From positions 62,001 to 126,000 of the forward strand of contig JANQMC010000024.1 of the NCBI GenBank assembly GCA_028280305.1: DNA of 64,000 nt. Reading direction: 5' to 3'. How positions within the stretch are numbered: position 1 is the first letter of the stretch; each line of letters begins with the position of its first letter. The DNA comes from Pelagibius sp. GTDB lineage: Bacteria; Pseudomonadota; Alphaproteobacteria; Kiloniellales; Kiloniellaceae. Below, piece by piece: positions 35,679 to 43,817 of this stretch. Made by a program: the position numbers and the translations under genes. The notes beneath the pieces are model-generated. The model was not told the origin of the DNA and did not search any database. It saw nothing but the letters and a program-made list of their open reading frames with translations.

Positions 35679-37004
35679 ATGACCGAGTCCCCGAAAACAA
35701 GCGCGAACCCCGAAACCCTGGCACTGCATGCGGGATACCGCAGCGATCCGCAGACCGGGGCCGTGGCAGTGCCGATCTACCAAACGACATCCTACGAATT
35801 TCAGGACAGCGGCCACGCCGCAAATCTTTTTGCGCTGAAAGAGCTCGGCAACATCTATACGCGGATCATGAATCCGACCTGCGATGTGCTGGAACAGCGC
35901 ATCACCGCTATCGAAGGTGGCGCCGCAGCCTTGGCGGTGTCCTCCGGTCAAGCGGCGTCCGCCATCGCCATCCAGAACATCGCCCGTGCCGGCGACAATA
36001 TCGTCAGCTCGACCGATCTCTATGGCGGCACCTGGAATCTCTTCGCCAACACCTTCAACACCTTCGGGATCGAAGTTCGTTTTGTCGATCCCAGCGATCC
36101 CGAGAACTTCCGCCGTGCAACGGATGAACGCACCCGGGCGTACTACGCGGAGACGCTGCCCAATCCCAAGCTGGCAGTCTTTCCCATCGGCGAAGTTGCT
36201 GCCATCGGTGACGAACTGGGCGTCCCTCTTATCGTCGACAACACAGCGGCACCGATCATCTGTCAGCCGCTGAAACACGGCGCCCATATCGTCATCTATT
36301 CGACCACGAAATACATCGGCGGTCACGGTACCTCCATCGGCGGCATCCTGGTCGACGGGGGCACTTTCGATTGGGAGAAGCATGGGGAGAGGTTCCCCCT
36401 GCTGACCCAACCGGATCCGAGCTACCACGGCGCAGTCTGGACCGAGGCTGCAAAGCCGCTGGGGCCGATCGCCTACATCCTGAAAGCCAGAGTCACCCTG
36501 CAGCGCGACCTGGGCTATGCCTTGAGCCCCTTTAATGCGTTTCAGTTCATCCAGGGGCTGGAGACCTTGCCGCTGCGCATCCGCGAGCACAGCCGCAATG
36601 CGACGGCGGTCGCCGAATTCCTGGCCGGGCGCAGCGATGTGATCAACGTCATTCACCCCTCTCAGCAGGACGGAGAAAGCCGGCGGCGCGCGGATGCCTA
36701 CCTGAGTGGGGGCTTCGGCGGTCTGGTTGGCTTTGAACTGGCGGGCGGAACCCAAGCCGGACAGCGCTTCATCGATGCGCTGAAACTGTTCTATCACGTC
36801 GCCAATATCGGCGATGCGCGAAGCCTGGCCATTCATCCGGCTTCCACGACGCACTCGCAACTGGGGCCCGAGGAGCAGCTTGCCACCGGCGTTACCGAAG
36901 GCTACGTCCGCCTGTCGATCGGCATCGAACACATCGACGACATCCTCGCGGACCTCGACCAAGCGCTGACCGCGGCAGGTCAGACTGCCGCCGCCGCCGA
37001 GTAG
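35679..37004 (+). CDS. metY: O-acetylhomoserine aminocarboxypropyltransferase (SAM-regulated)
   Basis: The 441-residue PLP enzyme has the Schiff-base K211 in IYSTTKYIGGHGTS, the SSGQAASAIA phosphate loop, and the opening NPETLALHAGYRSDPQTGAVAVPIYQTTSYEF typical of MetY. It makes homocysteine from O-acetylhomoserine and sulfide. The SAM-II element and terminator upstream make it the methionine-controlled copy, in contrast to the paralogue at 4030. The ATG follows GAAAGGGCCCAGAC. An inverted repeat follows the stop codon. Confidence 0.93.
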   Translation: MTESPKTSANPETLALHAGYRSDPQTGAVAVPIYQTTSYEFQDSGHAANLFALKELGNIYTRIMNPTCDVLEQRITAIEGGAAALAVSSGQAASAIAIQNIARAGDNIVSSTDLYGGTWNLFANTFNTFGIEVRFVDPSDPENFRRATDERTRAYYAETLPNPKLAVFPIGEVAAIGDELGVPLIVDNTAAPIICQPLKHGAHIVIYSTTKYIGGHGTSIGGILVDGGTFDWEKHGERFPLLTQPDPSYHGAVWTEAAKPLGPIAYILKARVTLQRDLGYALSPFNAFQFIQGLETLPLRIREHSRNATAVAEFLAGRSDVINVIHPSQQDGESRRRADAYLSGGFGGLVGFELAGGTQAGQRFIDALKLFYHVANIGDARSLAIHPASTTHSQLGPEEQLATGVTEGYVRLSIGIEHIDDILADLDQALTAAGQTAAAAE

Positions 37005-37015
37005 TGCTTTCGGCT

Positions 37016-37054
37016 AGAGGACCGGCTGCGGCTGCGTGTTGCAGCCGGTCCTCT
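37016..37054 (+). terminator. Probable terminator hairpin after metY
   Basis: AGAGGACCGGCTGC (37016-37029) pairs fully with GCAGCCGGTCCTCT (37041-37054) around an 11-base loop. The stem is strong, but what follows is ATCAAAA, not a T-run. It may be a weak or Rho-assisted terminator, or an mRNA-stabilising hairpin ahead of the next gene. Confidence 0.6.
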
Positions 37055-37088
37055 ATCAAAACACAATCGCAAAAAGCGCGGACGGGAA

Positions 37089-37682
37089 ATGTCAGACGAA
37101 ACCTCAAAGCAAACCGCTTTGATGATCATCGACTTCCAGAAAGCAATCGATGACCCAAAGTGGGGCCGCCAAAACAATCCGGATGCCGAGCGGCAGGCAG
37201 CCGATCTTTTGAAGGCCTGGCGCCGGCACCGCCGGCCTGTGATCCATGTCCAGCATCTTTCCACAGAGGCCGACTCGCCTTATCGCCCCGGCCAGGCAGG
37301 CTGCGACTTCAAAGAAGACCTGGCACCCTGCGCGGGTGAAATCGTGATCCAAAAGCACACCAACAACGCCTTTATCGAGACCGGCCTCGAAGCCGCGCTG
37401 CGGGACCGCAAGATCACCGATCTCGTGATCGCCGGTGTACTGCTGCATAACTCGGTCGATGCGACGGTGCGGATGGCGGCGAACCTCGGCTTCCGGGTCC
37501 GGCTCGTCGAGGATGCGACGAAAAGCTGCGACCTTCGCGACCCCAGCGGTCGGGTCTGGCCTGCGGAGGACGTCCACGCGGTCAGCTTGGCGCAGCTTGG
37601 CGGTGAATATGCCCAAATCGACCGGACCCGGAGCCTCCTGGCGGCCCTCCCGACGCTTGTTGCGGACCCGTCAGCGGCCTAA
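37089..37682 (+). CDS. Isochorismatase-fold protein lacking the nucleophilic cysteine
   Basis: The 197-residue protein has the cysteine-hydrolase fold: ALMIIDFQKA with the first acid D15, VIQKHTNNAF with K89, and VIAGVLLHNSVDATVRMAANLGF in place of G-x-x-T-x-x-C-V. The residue at the catalytic Cys position is Ser122 (codon TCG at 37452-37454), and the preceding Thr is Leu. The canonical covalent thioester route is therefore not available. It may hydrolyse by another route, or bind a ligand. It stands between metY and hemB on the same strand. Confidence 0.85.
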   Translation: MSDETSKQTALMIIDFQKAIDDPKWGRQNNPDAERQAADLLKAWRRHRRPVIHVQHLSTEADSPYRPGQAGCDFKEDLAPCAGEIVIQKHTNNAFIETGLEAALRDRKITDLVIAGVLLHNSVDATVRMAANLGFRVRLVEDATKSCDLRDPSGRVWPAEDVHAVSLAQLGGEYAQIDRTRSLLAALPTLVADPSAA

Positions 37683-37741
37683 ACTGACCAAAAGGTGCTT
37701 TGCCCAAACCGAGATCGAACAAGGGCGCCGAGGAGAGGTTC

Positions 37742-38815
37742 ATGACCGACCAACCGCAAAAAGAAGGCCTGTCCCTTCGTGCTGTCCCGAGTGATGACAG
37801 CACAGCACCGCTAAGCCAACCCGAGAGCCTGGGCGCCTTTCCACAGGTCCGGATGCGGCGCAACCGGCGCGCCGGCTGGGTTCGGCGCATGGTGGCGGAA
37901 AACACCCTCTCCACGGATGATCTGATCTGGCCGATTTTCGTCCATGACGAAGACGGGCGTCTGCCGGTAAACGCAATGCCGGGCGTGGATCGCCTGGGTC
38001 TGGACTGCCTGGTGGATGCCGTCGGCGGCGGAAGCGCGTTGGGCCTCTCCACCATCGCCGTTTTTCCCTACACCGACGATCGTCTGAAAACCTCGGACTG
38101 TCGCGAGGCGGTCAATCCCGAGAATCTCGTCTGCCGTGCCGTGCGCAAGATCAAACAGGCCTTTCCAGAGATCGGCGTCATCTGTGATGTGGCTTTGGAT
38201 CCCTACAATGCCGACGGGCACGATGGCCTGGTGCGGGACGGCGAAATCCTGAACGACCCTTCAGTGGAGGTCCTGTGCGAGCAGGCGCTTATTCAGGCGC
38301 AGGCCGGGTGCGATGTCGTCGCCCCGTCGGACATGATGGACGGTCGTATCGGCGCAATTCGCGAGACGCTCGATGGCGCCGGTTTCACGCAGGTCAACAT
38401 CATTGCCTATGCCGCCAAGTACGCGAGCTGCTTTTACGGCCCGTTCCGCGAAGCGGTCGGATCCGGCACCAGCCTTTCTGGCGACAAAAAAACCTACCAG
38501 ATGGATCCGGCGAACAGTGATGAGGCTTTGCGCGAAGTGGCGCTTGATCTTCAGGAAGGCGCTGACATCGTCATGATCAAGCCGGGGATGCCCTATCTGG
38601 ACATCATCCGGCGGGTAAAGGAACAGTTTGCCGTGCCAACGGCAGCCTATCAGGTGAGCGGCGAATACGCGATGCTGAAGGCAGCGGCGGGGAATGGCTG
38701 GCTGGACAATGACAAAGCAGTCATGGAGGCCTTGATGGCCTTCAAACGTGCGGGCGCAGACGCCATTCTCAGCTATTCGGCGCCTGAAGCGGCAGCGCTT
38801 CTGAAGCGTGGTTGA
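37742..38815 (+). CDS. hemB: Porphobilinogen synthase (non-zinc metal-site type)
   Basis: The 357-residue enzyme condenses two 5-aminolevulinates to porphobilinogen in haem synthesis. The Schiff-base lysines are in YAAKYASCFYGPFR (K226) and VMIKPGMPYLD (K280). The metal loop reads CDVALDPYNADGHDG, with Asp/Ala where zinc enzymes have a Cys triad. This is therefore the Mg2+/K+ type found in alphaproteobacteria and plants. The start ATG has GAGGAGAGG upstream; the frame opens 14 codons earlier without similarity. Confidence 0.95.
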   Translation: MTDQPQKEGLSLRAVPSDDSTAPLSQPESLGAFPQVRMRRNRRAGWVRRMVAENTLSTDDLIWPIFVHDEDGRLPVNAMPGVDRLGLDCLVDAVGGGSALGLSTIAVFPYTDDRLKTSDCREAVNPENLVCRAVRKIKQAFPEIGVICDVALDPYNADGHDGLVRDGEILNDPSVEVLCEQALIQAQAGCDVVAPSDMMDGRIGAIRETLDGAGFTQVNIIAYAAKYASCFYGPFREAVGSGTSLSGDKKTYQMDPANSDEALREVALDLQEGADIVMIKPGMPYLDIIRRVKEQFAVPTAAYQVSGEYAMLKAAAGNGWLDNDKAVMEALMAFKRAGADAILSYSAPEAAALLKRG

Positions 38816-38924
38816 ATCCCGCTAAAAATCGACCAGTTGTATTTTGTACTTGTTGCGGCCCGGCCCTGCAGTGCTGGTTACCCCCCAACAGACAGATGCA
38901 TTCATTCAGATGGAGGATTGGACG

Positions 38925-39587
38925 ATGGCTTTGCAGATAGGCGAAACCGCACCGGACTTTAAGGCAGAGACGACCGAGGGGCCGATCAGTTTTCATGACT
39001 GGATTGGCGACAGCTGGGCGGTTCTTTTTTCCCATCCCAAAGACTTTACCCCGGTCTGCACCACGGAACTCGGCTATGTCGCCAAACTGAAGCCGGAGTT
39101 CGAGAAGCGCAATGTGAAGATCATCGGCCTCAGTGTTGACTCCGTTGACGATCACAATCGCTGGGCCAAGGACATCGAAGAGACCCAGGGCACGGCACCG
39201 AATTACCCGATGATCGGCGACTCCGACCTGGCTGTGGCCAAGCTCTATGGCATGTTGCCTGCCAGTGCCGGTGACAGCGCTTCGGGACGTACCGCAGCGG
39301 ACAATGCGACCGTGCGAAATGTCTATGTCATCGGGCCCGATAAGGCTGTGAAGCTGATGATCACCTATCCAATGAGCACGGGGCGCAACTTTGACGAGGT
39401 CTTGCGCGTCATCGATTCACTGCAACTGACAGCCGAGCACAAGGTCGCCACACCGGTGAACTGGAAGCAGGGTGAGGATGTCATCATCGTGCCGGCCGTG
39501 AATAACGATGCGGCGAAAGAGCTCTTCCCCGAGGGCTGGAACGAAGTGAAACCCTACCTGCGGATCGTAAAGCAACCCAATAGCTGA
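38925..39587 (+). CDS. 1-Cys peroxiredoxin (Prx6-like)
   Basis: The 220-residue peroxiredoxin has the peroxidatic C45 in SHPKDFTPVCTTELG, the HNRWAKDIEET segment, and the C-terminal arm VDWKQG-like region (VNWKQGEDVIIVPAV) that marks the Prx6 class. No resolving cysteine is visible. It reduces hydrogen peroxide and lipid hydroperoxides, probably in the cytoplasm. I start at MALQIGE because GGAGG lies eight bases before it. The gene ends at a strong terminator shared with the hydrolase on the other strand. Confidence 0.93.
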   Translation: MALQIGETAPDFKAETTEGPISFHDWIGDSWAVLFSHPKDFTPVCTTELGYVAKLKPEFEKRNVKIIGLSVDSVDDHNRWAKDIEETQGTAPNYPMIGDSDLAVAKLYGMLPASAGDSASGRTAADNATVRNVYVIGPDKAVKLMITYPMSTGRNFDEVLRVIDSLQLTAEHKVATPVNWKQGEDVIIVPAVNNDAAKELFPEGWNEVKPYLRIVKQPNS

Positions 39588-39606
39588 CGGCACCCAGGCA
39601 CTGTCT

Positions 39607-39641
39607 AAAACGGCCGGCAGATCCATGCCGGCCGTTTTTTT
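39607..39641. terminator. Intrinsic terminator after the peroxiredoxin gene
   Basis: AAAACGGCCGGCA (39607-39619) pairs with TGCCGGCCGTTTT (39626-39638) around a six-base loop, continuing as TTTT into position 39641. The flanking A- and T-runs allow it to work in both directions. It touches the end of the convergent hydrolase gene. Confidence 0.88.
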
Positions 39642-40707
39642 ATCGCCCAGTGACTGCGGCGAAAAAGCGGCCAGTCTCTCTGTCGTGCCAAGTCACCTTG
39701 CTACCGTGACCATGGAAACCGACGTGGCCACCCGCCGGCGGCATTACCAGCGAAAGCGCTTCGTTCTGCGACCAGTCAAAGCGGCGATAGCTGTCCGCCG
39801 GAATCCAGGGGTCGTCGTCCGCATGTAAGACAATAGTCGGCAAAGCAATCTGTGGAAGAAAACGCTGAGCGGAACAGCGGGCGTAATAGTCTTCCGCCCC
39901 GGCAAAGCCGTTCGCGGGAGCAACGACCTGATCATCAAAAGCATAGACCGAACCCGCACTCATTACCGCCTGCCGATGCTTCTCGCTCAAGGGAACGGGT
40001 GCTGCCAGCGCCTCCTCACGCATGCGATCCAGCAGATATCTGTGATAGACCCAATTGCGACCGGCCATGATGCGGCGTTGTGCGGCCTTCAGATCGATCG
40101 GTGCGGAAACACTGGCCGCGCCCTTTACAGGAAAGGCCGCGGCATCTTCAGCCAGGAAACGAAGGAGCAGATTGGCGCCCAGCGAATAGCCGACCAGGAA
40201 GAGCCCCTGATCAAACAGGCTGGGATCGTGGACCTCTAAAGAGACCAGAGCGTCGCGCAGATCAGCGGAGCGCCCGGCATGATACTGCTGGATGCAAAGC
40301 GGTCGCGAAGGCCCCGCTCCGCGCAGGTTCAAGCGCAGAACGCTGTAACCGGCGCCTAACCACTGCCGCGCCGAGGCACGAATGTAGAAACTGTCTTCAC
40401 AGCCTGTCAGGCCATGGACAAGGACGACCAGACCCAACTTCGGCGGCGCCGGTCCGTGGAGCTTTGCAACGAGCCGGTCGCCACTGCCGTCATGCATCGC
40501 CAGTTCGAGGCGGCGCTCGGGCCAAGGGTTGAGATCGATTGCCGGTCGGCGCAGAAAGTTGCGCAGGGTTTGCAGGTCACCGCCGAACCACGGCGCCCGG
40601 GCCCTAAATGTCGAGGGGACATAAGAAGCGGGCGCCAAGGAAGATTCCGTCTCCTGCTTTCGACCGTCATCAGGAGAACTAAGCTTCACGGCTCGACCGC
40701 CAACCAT
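39640..40707 (-). CDS. YheT-family alpha/beta hydrolase
   Basis: The 355-residue protein has the YheT pattern: PWFGGDLQTLRNFLRR at about 39-54, LVVLVHGLTGCEDSFYIRASARQWLGAGYSVLRLNLRGAG, the nucleophile elbow GYSLGANLLLRFLAE with Ser, and IVLHADDDPWIPAD with the acid; the His is in GGHVGFHGHG. The family hydrolyses unknown esters; yeast and human homologues act on lipids. The start overlaps the end of the upstream hydrolase by 22 bases, so the two are coupled. Confidence 0.88.
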   Translation of the reverse strand: MVGGRAVKLSSPDDGRKQETESSLAPASYVPSTFRARAPWFGGDLQTLRNFLRRPAIDLNPWPERRLELAMHDGSGDRLVAKLHGPAPPKLGLVVLVHGLTGCEDSFYIRASARQWLGAGYSVLRLNLRGAGPSRPLCIQQYHAGRSADLRDALVSLEVHDPSLFDQGLFLVGYSLGANLLLRFLAEDAAAFPVKGAASVSAPIDLKAAQRRIMAGRNWVYHRYLLDRMREEALAAPVPLSEKHRQAVMSAGSVYAFDDQVVAPANGFAGAEDYYARCSAQRFLPQIALPTIVLHADDDPWIPADSYRRFDWSQNEALSLVMPPAGGHVGFHGHGSKVTWHDRETGRFFAAVTGR

Positions 40708-41540
40708 TCCAAGACAGGCGCCATCTGTAGCGGATCAAGGAGCGCCGGCGCATGCCCGGAGGCCGGAAACTCCCGTAGTTCCGCTTTCGGGCCACGCCCG
40801 GTCATGGTCTGGGCCGTCTCCGCGGTCAGGAGATCGGAGTCGGCGCCGCGCAACAGCAGTACCGGAGCAGTAATTGCATCCCAAAGGGCCCAGAGGTCAA
40901 CATCGTCGATATCCTGTGCGTGAAACGGCACCGCGATCTTTGGGTCATAGTGAAGATGCAACTGCCCATCGGCCCTGCGCAAAGACGTTTCCGTCAGGTG
41001 TCGCCATTGCGCATCCGTCAAGTCACCAAAACCGCTGTAGACTTGGCGAAAGTACAGCTCCGCCGCTGCGGTGTCCTTGAAGCTCGGATCCTTGCCGAAG
41101 TAGTCGAGAATACGCAGCAAAGCGGCTTTCGGGATAAAGGCTCCAACATCGTTGACGACCATGCGGCGCAGCGCGTTTCCGGGTAAGGCGGCCAGCATCA
41201 TGCCGATCAAACCACCCATAGACGTTCCGACCCAATCCACGGCCCGGCAGTCAAGGCGGGCGATAAGGCTGTTCATATCCGCCAGATATTGCGGGTATCC
41301 GTAATCCATCGGCGCGCGCAGCCAGTCGCTCTCGCCTCTGCCGACAATATCGGGGCAGACAACCCGCCGTCCTGCCGCAGCCAAAGCCATGGCGAGAGAA
41401 TCGAAATCGCGCGCGTTGCGGCCCAGCCCATGAACACAGATGATCGGGACCGGGTGATCCGGCCCATAGATGCGGTAGGAGATCTCATGAAAGCCTGATT
41501 GAGACAGACAATTCAGACGTGCTTTGCGTACCTCCGCCAT
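40686..41540 (-). CDS. Alpha/beta-fold hydrolase
   Basis: The 284-residue protein shows IICVHGLGRNARDFDSLAMALAAAGRRVVCPDIVGRGESDWL, the elbow WVGTSMGGLIGMMLAAL with the serine nucleophile, VLLLRGADSDLL with the acid, and FPASGHAPALLDP with the histidine. The triad is complete. The substrate is unknown; the fold suits a carboxylesterase or small lipase. It is translated first, the overlapping YheT-type gene after it. The start is the ATG at the MAEVRKARL end of a TTG-ATC-ATG run. Confidence 0.85.
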   Translation of the reverse strand: MAEVRKARLNCLSQSGFHEISYRIYGPDHPVPIICVHGLGRNARDFDSLAMALAAAGRRVVCPDIVGRGESDWLRAPMDYGYPQYLADMNSLIARLDCRAVDWVGTSMGGLIGMMLAALPGNALRRMVVNDVGAFIPKAALLRILDYFGKDPSFKDTAAAELYFRQVYSGFGDLTDAQWRHLTETSLRRADGQLHLHYDPKIAVPFHAQDIDDVDLWALWDAITAPVLLLRGADSDLLTAETAQTMTGRGPKAELREFPASGHAPALLDPLQMAPVLEWLAVEP

Positions 41541-41648
41541 GATCAAAGAAGTCCCGGCATCCTATGGTGACGTTGCGCTCCCCATTGGAGCGGTCCGGCA
41601 ACATCTATAGAAAGCCCGGGTTAAGGCGGCAAGGGACAATCTCCCGCG

Positions 41649-43508
41649 CTAAGCGGCCGCACCTCTGTTGACCGCCGGGCCCAGGACAGCCTCGACCTCG
41701 TCGGCATCCAGGCTCTCCTGCGCCTCGAGGCATTTGACCAGGTTCTCCATGGCCTTCCGGTTGGCGCCGATGATAGCGTCCGCCCTTTCAGCCGACCCAC
41801 GCAGGAGATCAGAGACCGCTTTATCCACCTCGTGCGCAGTTGTCTCGCTGAAACGGCGCGGTTGAGCGATCTCACGGCCCAGGAAGGGATGTTCGTCACT
41901 TTGGCGCAGGTCGACCGGCCCGATCTCCTCCGACATCCCCCAGCGCGCCACCATGGCCCGTGCCATCTGAGTGGCCTTCTGGATATCGTCGTCAGCGCCA
42001 GAACTCACGTCGCCGAGCAAGGCTTGTTCGGCACTGCGCCCCGCCAGCAGAACCGTCAGCCGATCCTTGAGGTAGTCGACCGGCAGGGTGTGGCGCTCTT
42101 CCTCCGGCAGCATGTGGGTTCCCCCCAATGCACGGCCGCGCGGAATAATCGTGACCTTGTATATCGGGTCGGCGTGCGGGAGGAAGTGGGCAACAATGGT
42201 GTGACCGGCCTCATGGACCGCCAGGCGGTGGCGCTCGTCGGGGCGAATCGCCAGGCTGCGCACCGAGCCCATCATCACCTTGTCGCGCATCTCGTCGAAG
42301 TGCTGCCAGGTGATGCTGTGAGCATTGCTGCGCGCCGCAGCCATAGCCGCCTCGTTGACCAGGTTCTTCAGATCTGCACCGGAGAATCCGGGCGTCGCCG
42401 CGGCAAGCAGAGACAGGTCGACATCCGGCGCCAGCGGCAACTTTCTTGTGTGAACTTTCAGGATTGCGGCGCGCGCCTCCCGGTCCGGAAGCTCAAGGGT
42501 CACATGTCGGTCGAAGCGGCCGGGCCGCAGCAACGCTGGGTCCAGAACGTCCGGCCGATTGGTCGCCGCCAGCACAATGACCGCTTCGTGGCCGGAGAAA
42601 CCGTCCATTTCCGACAGAATCTGATTTAGGGTTTGCTCACGTTCATCGTTTCCGCCGCCAAGGCCGGTGCCGCGGACTCGGCCCACGGCATCCAACTCGT
42701 CGATGAAAATGATGCTGGGCGCCCTTTCCTTGGCTTCACTGAACATCTTGCGGACACGCGATGCGCCGACCCCCACGAACATCTCGATGAACTCGGACGC
42801 GGAGGTATGGTAGAAAGCGACGTCGGCCTCTCCTGCCAAAGCCCTTGCCAGAAGCGTTTTCCCGGTGCCCGGCGGCCCCATCAGCAGCACCCCACGCGGC
42901 GCCTCTGCGCCCAGTTGGCGGTACCGCTCCGGATCTTTCAGGAAGTCCACCAGCTCGCCGACCTCGCGCTTGGCGGCGTCCTGCCCGGCGACATCATCAA
43001 AGGTGATTTTGCGCACCGCCTTCGATTCCTTCTTTGCCGAGCCGGTGAGAAAGTCCGAGGGGTCGCGCCCGCCAAAGCGTCCGACAAGGTTGCTCTGCAT
43101 CCTCTGCCAGAACCAGATGTAGATCCCCAGAAAAATCAGCCAGGGAAGCAAGCCGACGAGCCAATTGTTTTCATCCCCCTCATCCGGTCGAATCACCAGA
43201 TCGGCCCCGCTTTGCTCAATCAAAGCGAAGAGATCGGGGTCCTGCATCTTCGGAAGAGTAGTGACTATCTGAGATGACTCTTCACCCGCCTGGGAGCTGC
43301 CATTCTCCTTCAAAGATGCGAAAGCCTGGTCGTCATGTATTGTCAGCGCCTCAATCCGGCGCTCCCGCAACAGGCTCTTGAACTCGCTGTAGGCCACCTC
43401 CACGGCGCCGGGCTCCCGAACCGGCGCCTCCCTGAAGTTCAACAGAAAGCCCAGGACCAGCACGCCGACCAGCAGAACCGGCAACCACGTTCTGAGTCCT
43501 TTCGGCAT
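41649..43508 (-). CDS. FtsH-type ATP-dependent membrane zinc metalloprotease
   Basis: The 619-residue protein has two transmembrane helices (about 8-23 and 116-134) flanking a periplasmic domain. Its AAA+ module has Walker A GPPGTGKT at 211-218, [11 protein letters not shown], pore [10 protein letters not shown] and the SRH region [20 protein letters not shown]. The protease has HEAGH at 432-436. It degrades membrane and short-lived cytosolic proteins. It is probably a second FtsH rather than the canonical copy, which in this class usually follows tilS. It is divergent from the penicillin acylase gene. Confidence 0.9.
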   Translation of the reverse strand: MPKGLRTWLPVLLVGVLVLGFLLNFREAPVREPGAVEVAYSEFKSLLRERRIEALTIHDDQAFASLKENGSSQAGEESSQIVTTLPKMQDPDLFALIEQSGADLVIRPDEGDENNWLVGLLPWLIFLGIYIWFWQRMQSNLVGRFGGRDPSDFLTGSAKKESKAVRKITFDDVAGQDAAKREVGELVDFLKDPERYRQLGAEAPRGVLLMGPPGTGKTLLARALAGEADVAFYHTSASEFIEMFVGVGASRVRKMFSEAKERAPSIIFIDELDAVGRVRGTGLGGGNDEREQTLNQILSEMDGFSGHEAVIVLAATNRPDVLDPALLRPGRFDRHVTLELPDREARAAILKVHTRKLPLAPDVDLSLLAAATPGFSGADLKNLVNEAAMAAARSNAHSITWQHFDEMRDKVMMGSVRSLAIRPDERHRLAVHEAGHTIVAHFLPHADPIYKVTIIPRGRALGGTHMLPEEERHTLPVDYLKDRLTVLLAGRSAEQALLGDVSSGADDDIQKATQMARAMVARWGMSEEIGPVDLRQSDEHPFLGREIAQPRRFSETTAHEVDKAVSDLLRGSAERADAIIGANRKAMENLVKCLEAQESLDADEVEAVLGPAVNRGAAA

Positions 43509-43817
43509 CGATTGCTACCCCGTTGAGATTATTGGTATTCTTATTGACTACCAGCCGGCAAATTGGGCAACAATGATTCAGCTCAAGTTATGCTTTTGAT
43601 CCTCTTGAGGGTTCATCAGAGCCCGCGTTCTCTTCTCTCGGCGCGGATCTGTCCGGCTGGACGCCTGCCCTGGCCGGATGCTTGCTCCTGTCGTACGAAT
43701 GCCTTAACGGTTGGCGTTGTAAATCGGCCCTACGGCAATCCAATCAATCCACGGCATAAGAGAGTCTAGGATGCAGCAATCCTGCCCCCTTTTTAATCCG
43801 GAATCGATAGGAACAAG
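43509..43817. other. Divergent intergenic region between FtsH-like and penicillin acylase genes
   Basis: These 309 bases carry the 5' ends of both genes. The first 80 bases on the FtsH side are AT-rich (TTGAGATTATTGGTATTCTTATTGACTACC), as expected of a promoter. The remainder is GC-rich with no open frame I trust. I see no clear -35/-10 pair, riboswitch or long inverted repeat. A GATAGGAAC ribosome site stands just before 43818. Confidence 0.5.

Noticed and set aside
35598-36962. 454-codon open frame antisense to metY
   Set aside because: It mirrors the real PLP enzyme on the other strand, which has catalytic motifs, a ribosome site and a riboswitch. The antisense peptide is rich in Gly, Asp and Gln without any family signature, a common effect of GC-rich codon bias.
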